Shown here: piece by piece, positions 5,795-6,517 of the stretch
Position numbering within the stretch: the first letter of the stretch is position 1
Layout: every line of letters begins with the position of its first letter
NCBI GenBank assembly: GCA_947462865.1
Contig: CANHRW010000114.1
Span: 1-6,517, forward strand
Length of the DNA: 6,517 nt
Direction of reading: 5' to 3'
Source: Bacteroidota bacterium
GTDB taxonomy: Bacteria; Bacteroidota; Bacteroidia; UKL13-3
Notes under the pieces: generated by a model
The model's database searches: none
Told to the model about the DNA's origin: nothing
Seen by the model: only the letters and a program-made list of their open reading frames with translations
Translations under genes and position numbers: made by a program

Positions 5795-6517
5795 ACAGGA
5801 GTATTTTTTGTTCGTTTTTATGTTTTTTGTTTTTGGAATCTTGCCAATTGAATTTGGTAAATTTCATTCCAGTATCAATTGATGTAGAAATTGGAGCGCT
5901 CTTAGAAGAACAAGTTTGTGCACAAGAGTCAGCTAGATTAATGGATAGTTTAAAAGCTAATTCAAAAGTCACAGCTACCAAGCAAATTTTCGAGAAGCTT
6001 ACTCAATCAGGCATGCTGAATCACCATACCGACTTCAATTGGACCATCCATTTTATTCAAGATGACAGCACAGTCAATGCATTCTGCCTTCCTGGTGGTC
6101 ATATTTTTGTTTATTCGGGATTGTTGAATTTAACAGCCAATGAAGCAGAAATTGCAGGTGTTTTAGGACATGAAATAGCCCATGCAGAATTGCGGCATAG
6201 TTTAGAACAACTCATTCAACAATATGGCTTGCAATTGATTGCTGAAAATTTAATTGGAATCAATGGATCTTGGTTTGGCGTGGGTTTACAGCTAGCTCAG
6301 TTAAAATTTAGCAGGTCGGATGAGGAAGCAGCAGACATATACGCTTACCATTTGCTTCATTACAATCAATTTGATACTGACGCATTGGTTTCATTTTTTA
6401 AGAAGATGGATCAATCTAAACCAAGTCAAATTTCAGCATTCTTATCTACACATCCAGATACTGAAAAACGGATACAAACCATTCAAGCGCTCAATCAATC
6501 CGAAAATTCCCCAAAAA
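5788..6517 (+). CDS. M48-family zinc metallopeptidase, predicted lipoprotein (3' end missing)
   Basis: The frame is open from 5773 and runs off the right edge; 243 residues are visible from the TTG at 5788. That start gives a short lipoprotein signal, MVNRSIFCSFLCFLFLESC, with Cys19 as the lipid site (lipobox LESC). The mature protein has a helical region, then NAFCLPGGHIFVYSGLLNL, the zinc site HEIAH (His128, Glu129, His132) and DEEAAD at 178-183, where Glu179 is the likely third ligand and Asp183 the usual companion. FLSTHPDTEKRI near the end is the STHP segment of M48 proteins, so few residues are probably missing. Bacterial relatives such as BepA and LoiP are periplasmic proteases involved in outer-membrane quality control; the same role here is inferred. 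The first in-frame ATG, at 5941, would remove the lipobox and about 50 residues. AGGAG at 5797-5801 is well formed but has no standard start codon in this frame at usable distance. Confidence 0.92.
   Translation, partial: MVNRSIFCSFLCFLFLESCQLNLVNFIPVSIDVEIGALLEEQVCAQESARLMDSLKANSKVTATKQIFEKLTQSGMLNHHTDFNWTIHFIQDDSTVNAFCLPGGHIFVYSGLLNLTANEAEIAGVLGHEIAHAELRHSLEQLIQQYGLQLIAENLIGINGSWFGVGLQLAQLKFSRSDEEAADIYAYHLLHYNQFDTDALVSFFKKMDQSKPSQISAFLSTHPDTEKRIQTIQALNQSENSPK

Larger units (their letters stand above)
314..6517 (+). other. Putative six-gene operon
   Basis: The TonB-like gene, folC, rluF, the HEAT-like gene, pepO and the M48 gene are co-directional. Their junctions are +5, -11, -26 (or -14), -4 and -7 bases. 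No terminator or promoter can fit between them except inside coding sequence. The arrangement implies one transcript and translational coupling at most junctions. The operon continues at least to the right edge, and its promoter is unidentified. Confidence 0.75.

Noticed and set aside
5797..5801. AGGAG as a ribosome binding site for the M48 gene.
   Set aside because: No ATG, GTG or TTG in the correct frame occurs at suitable distance after it; the TTG at 5788 lies upstream of it.

Overview
The window is AT-rich by eye. It reads as a chromosomal segment from a member of the Bacteroidota, plausibly a Chitinophagaceae-like lineage. The pointers are a Bacteroidota-type periplasmic TonB-domain protein with acidic, Lys/Glu and Gly/Asp linkers, the lack of strong Shine-Dalgarno sites, the RluF-type pseudouridine synthase, and the tightly overlapping genes. 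The family-level placement is an inference. No mobile element, tRNA, rRNA, CRISPR array or phage gene was seen. All genes are on the + strand and no stretch over 300 bases lacks a gene.

Layout. Positions 1-226 hold the end of a gene with an OmpA-type peptidoglycan-binding domain. An 87-base spacer (227-313) follows with no convincing terminator or promoter. Six genes then run head to tail with almost no space between them: a TonB-like energy-transducer protein (314-1180), folC (1186-2514), an rluF-like 23S rRNA pseudouridine synthase (2504-3229), an unrecognised helical, HEAT-like protein (3204-3776), a secreted M13 (PepO/neprilysin-type) metallopeptidase (3773-5794), and an M48 metallopeptidase lipoprotein (5788 to the right edge, incomplete). 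The first junction has a 5-base gap and the next four are overlaps of 11, 26 (or 14), 4 and 7 bases. This is the layout of a translationally coupled operon.

How the genes fit together. The products fall into two groups. One is envelope-related: the OmpA domain, the TonB-like protein and two zinc proteases acting outside the cytoplasm. The other is cytoplasmic housekeeping: folate polyglutamylation and rRNA modification. They do not form one pathway, and the grouping looks like a growth-linked housekeeping operon. Three of the six operon genes (folC, rluF, M48) appear to start with TTG, which an ATG-only reading would mis-start. The least explained parts are the HEAT-like protein and the tandem pair of different zinc proteases next to it. 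I see no clear evidence of a novel defence or mobile system here.
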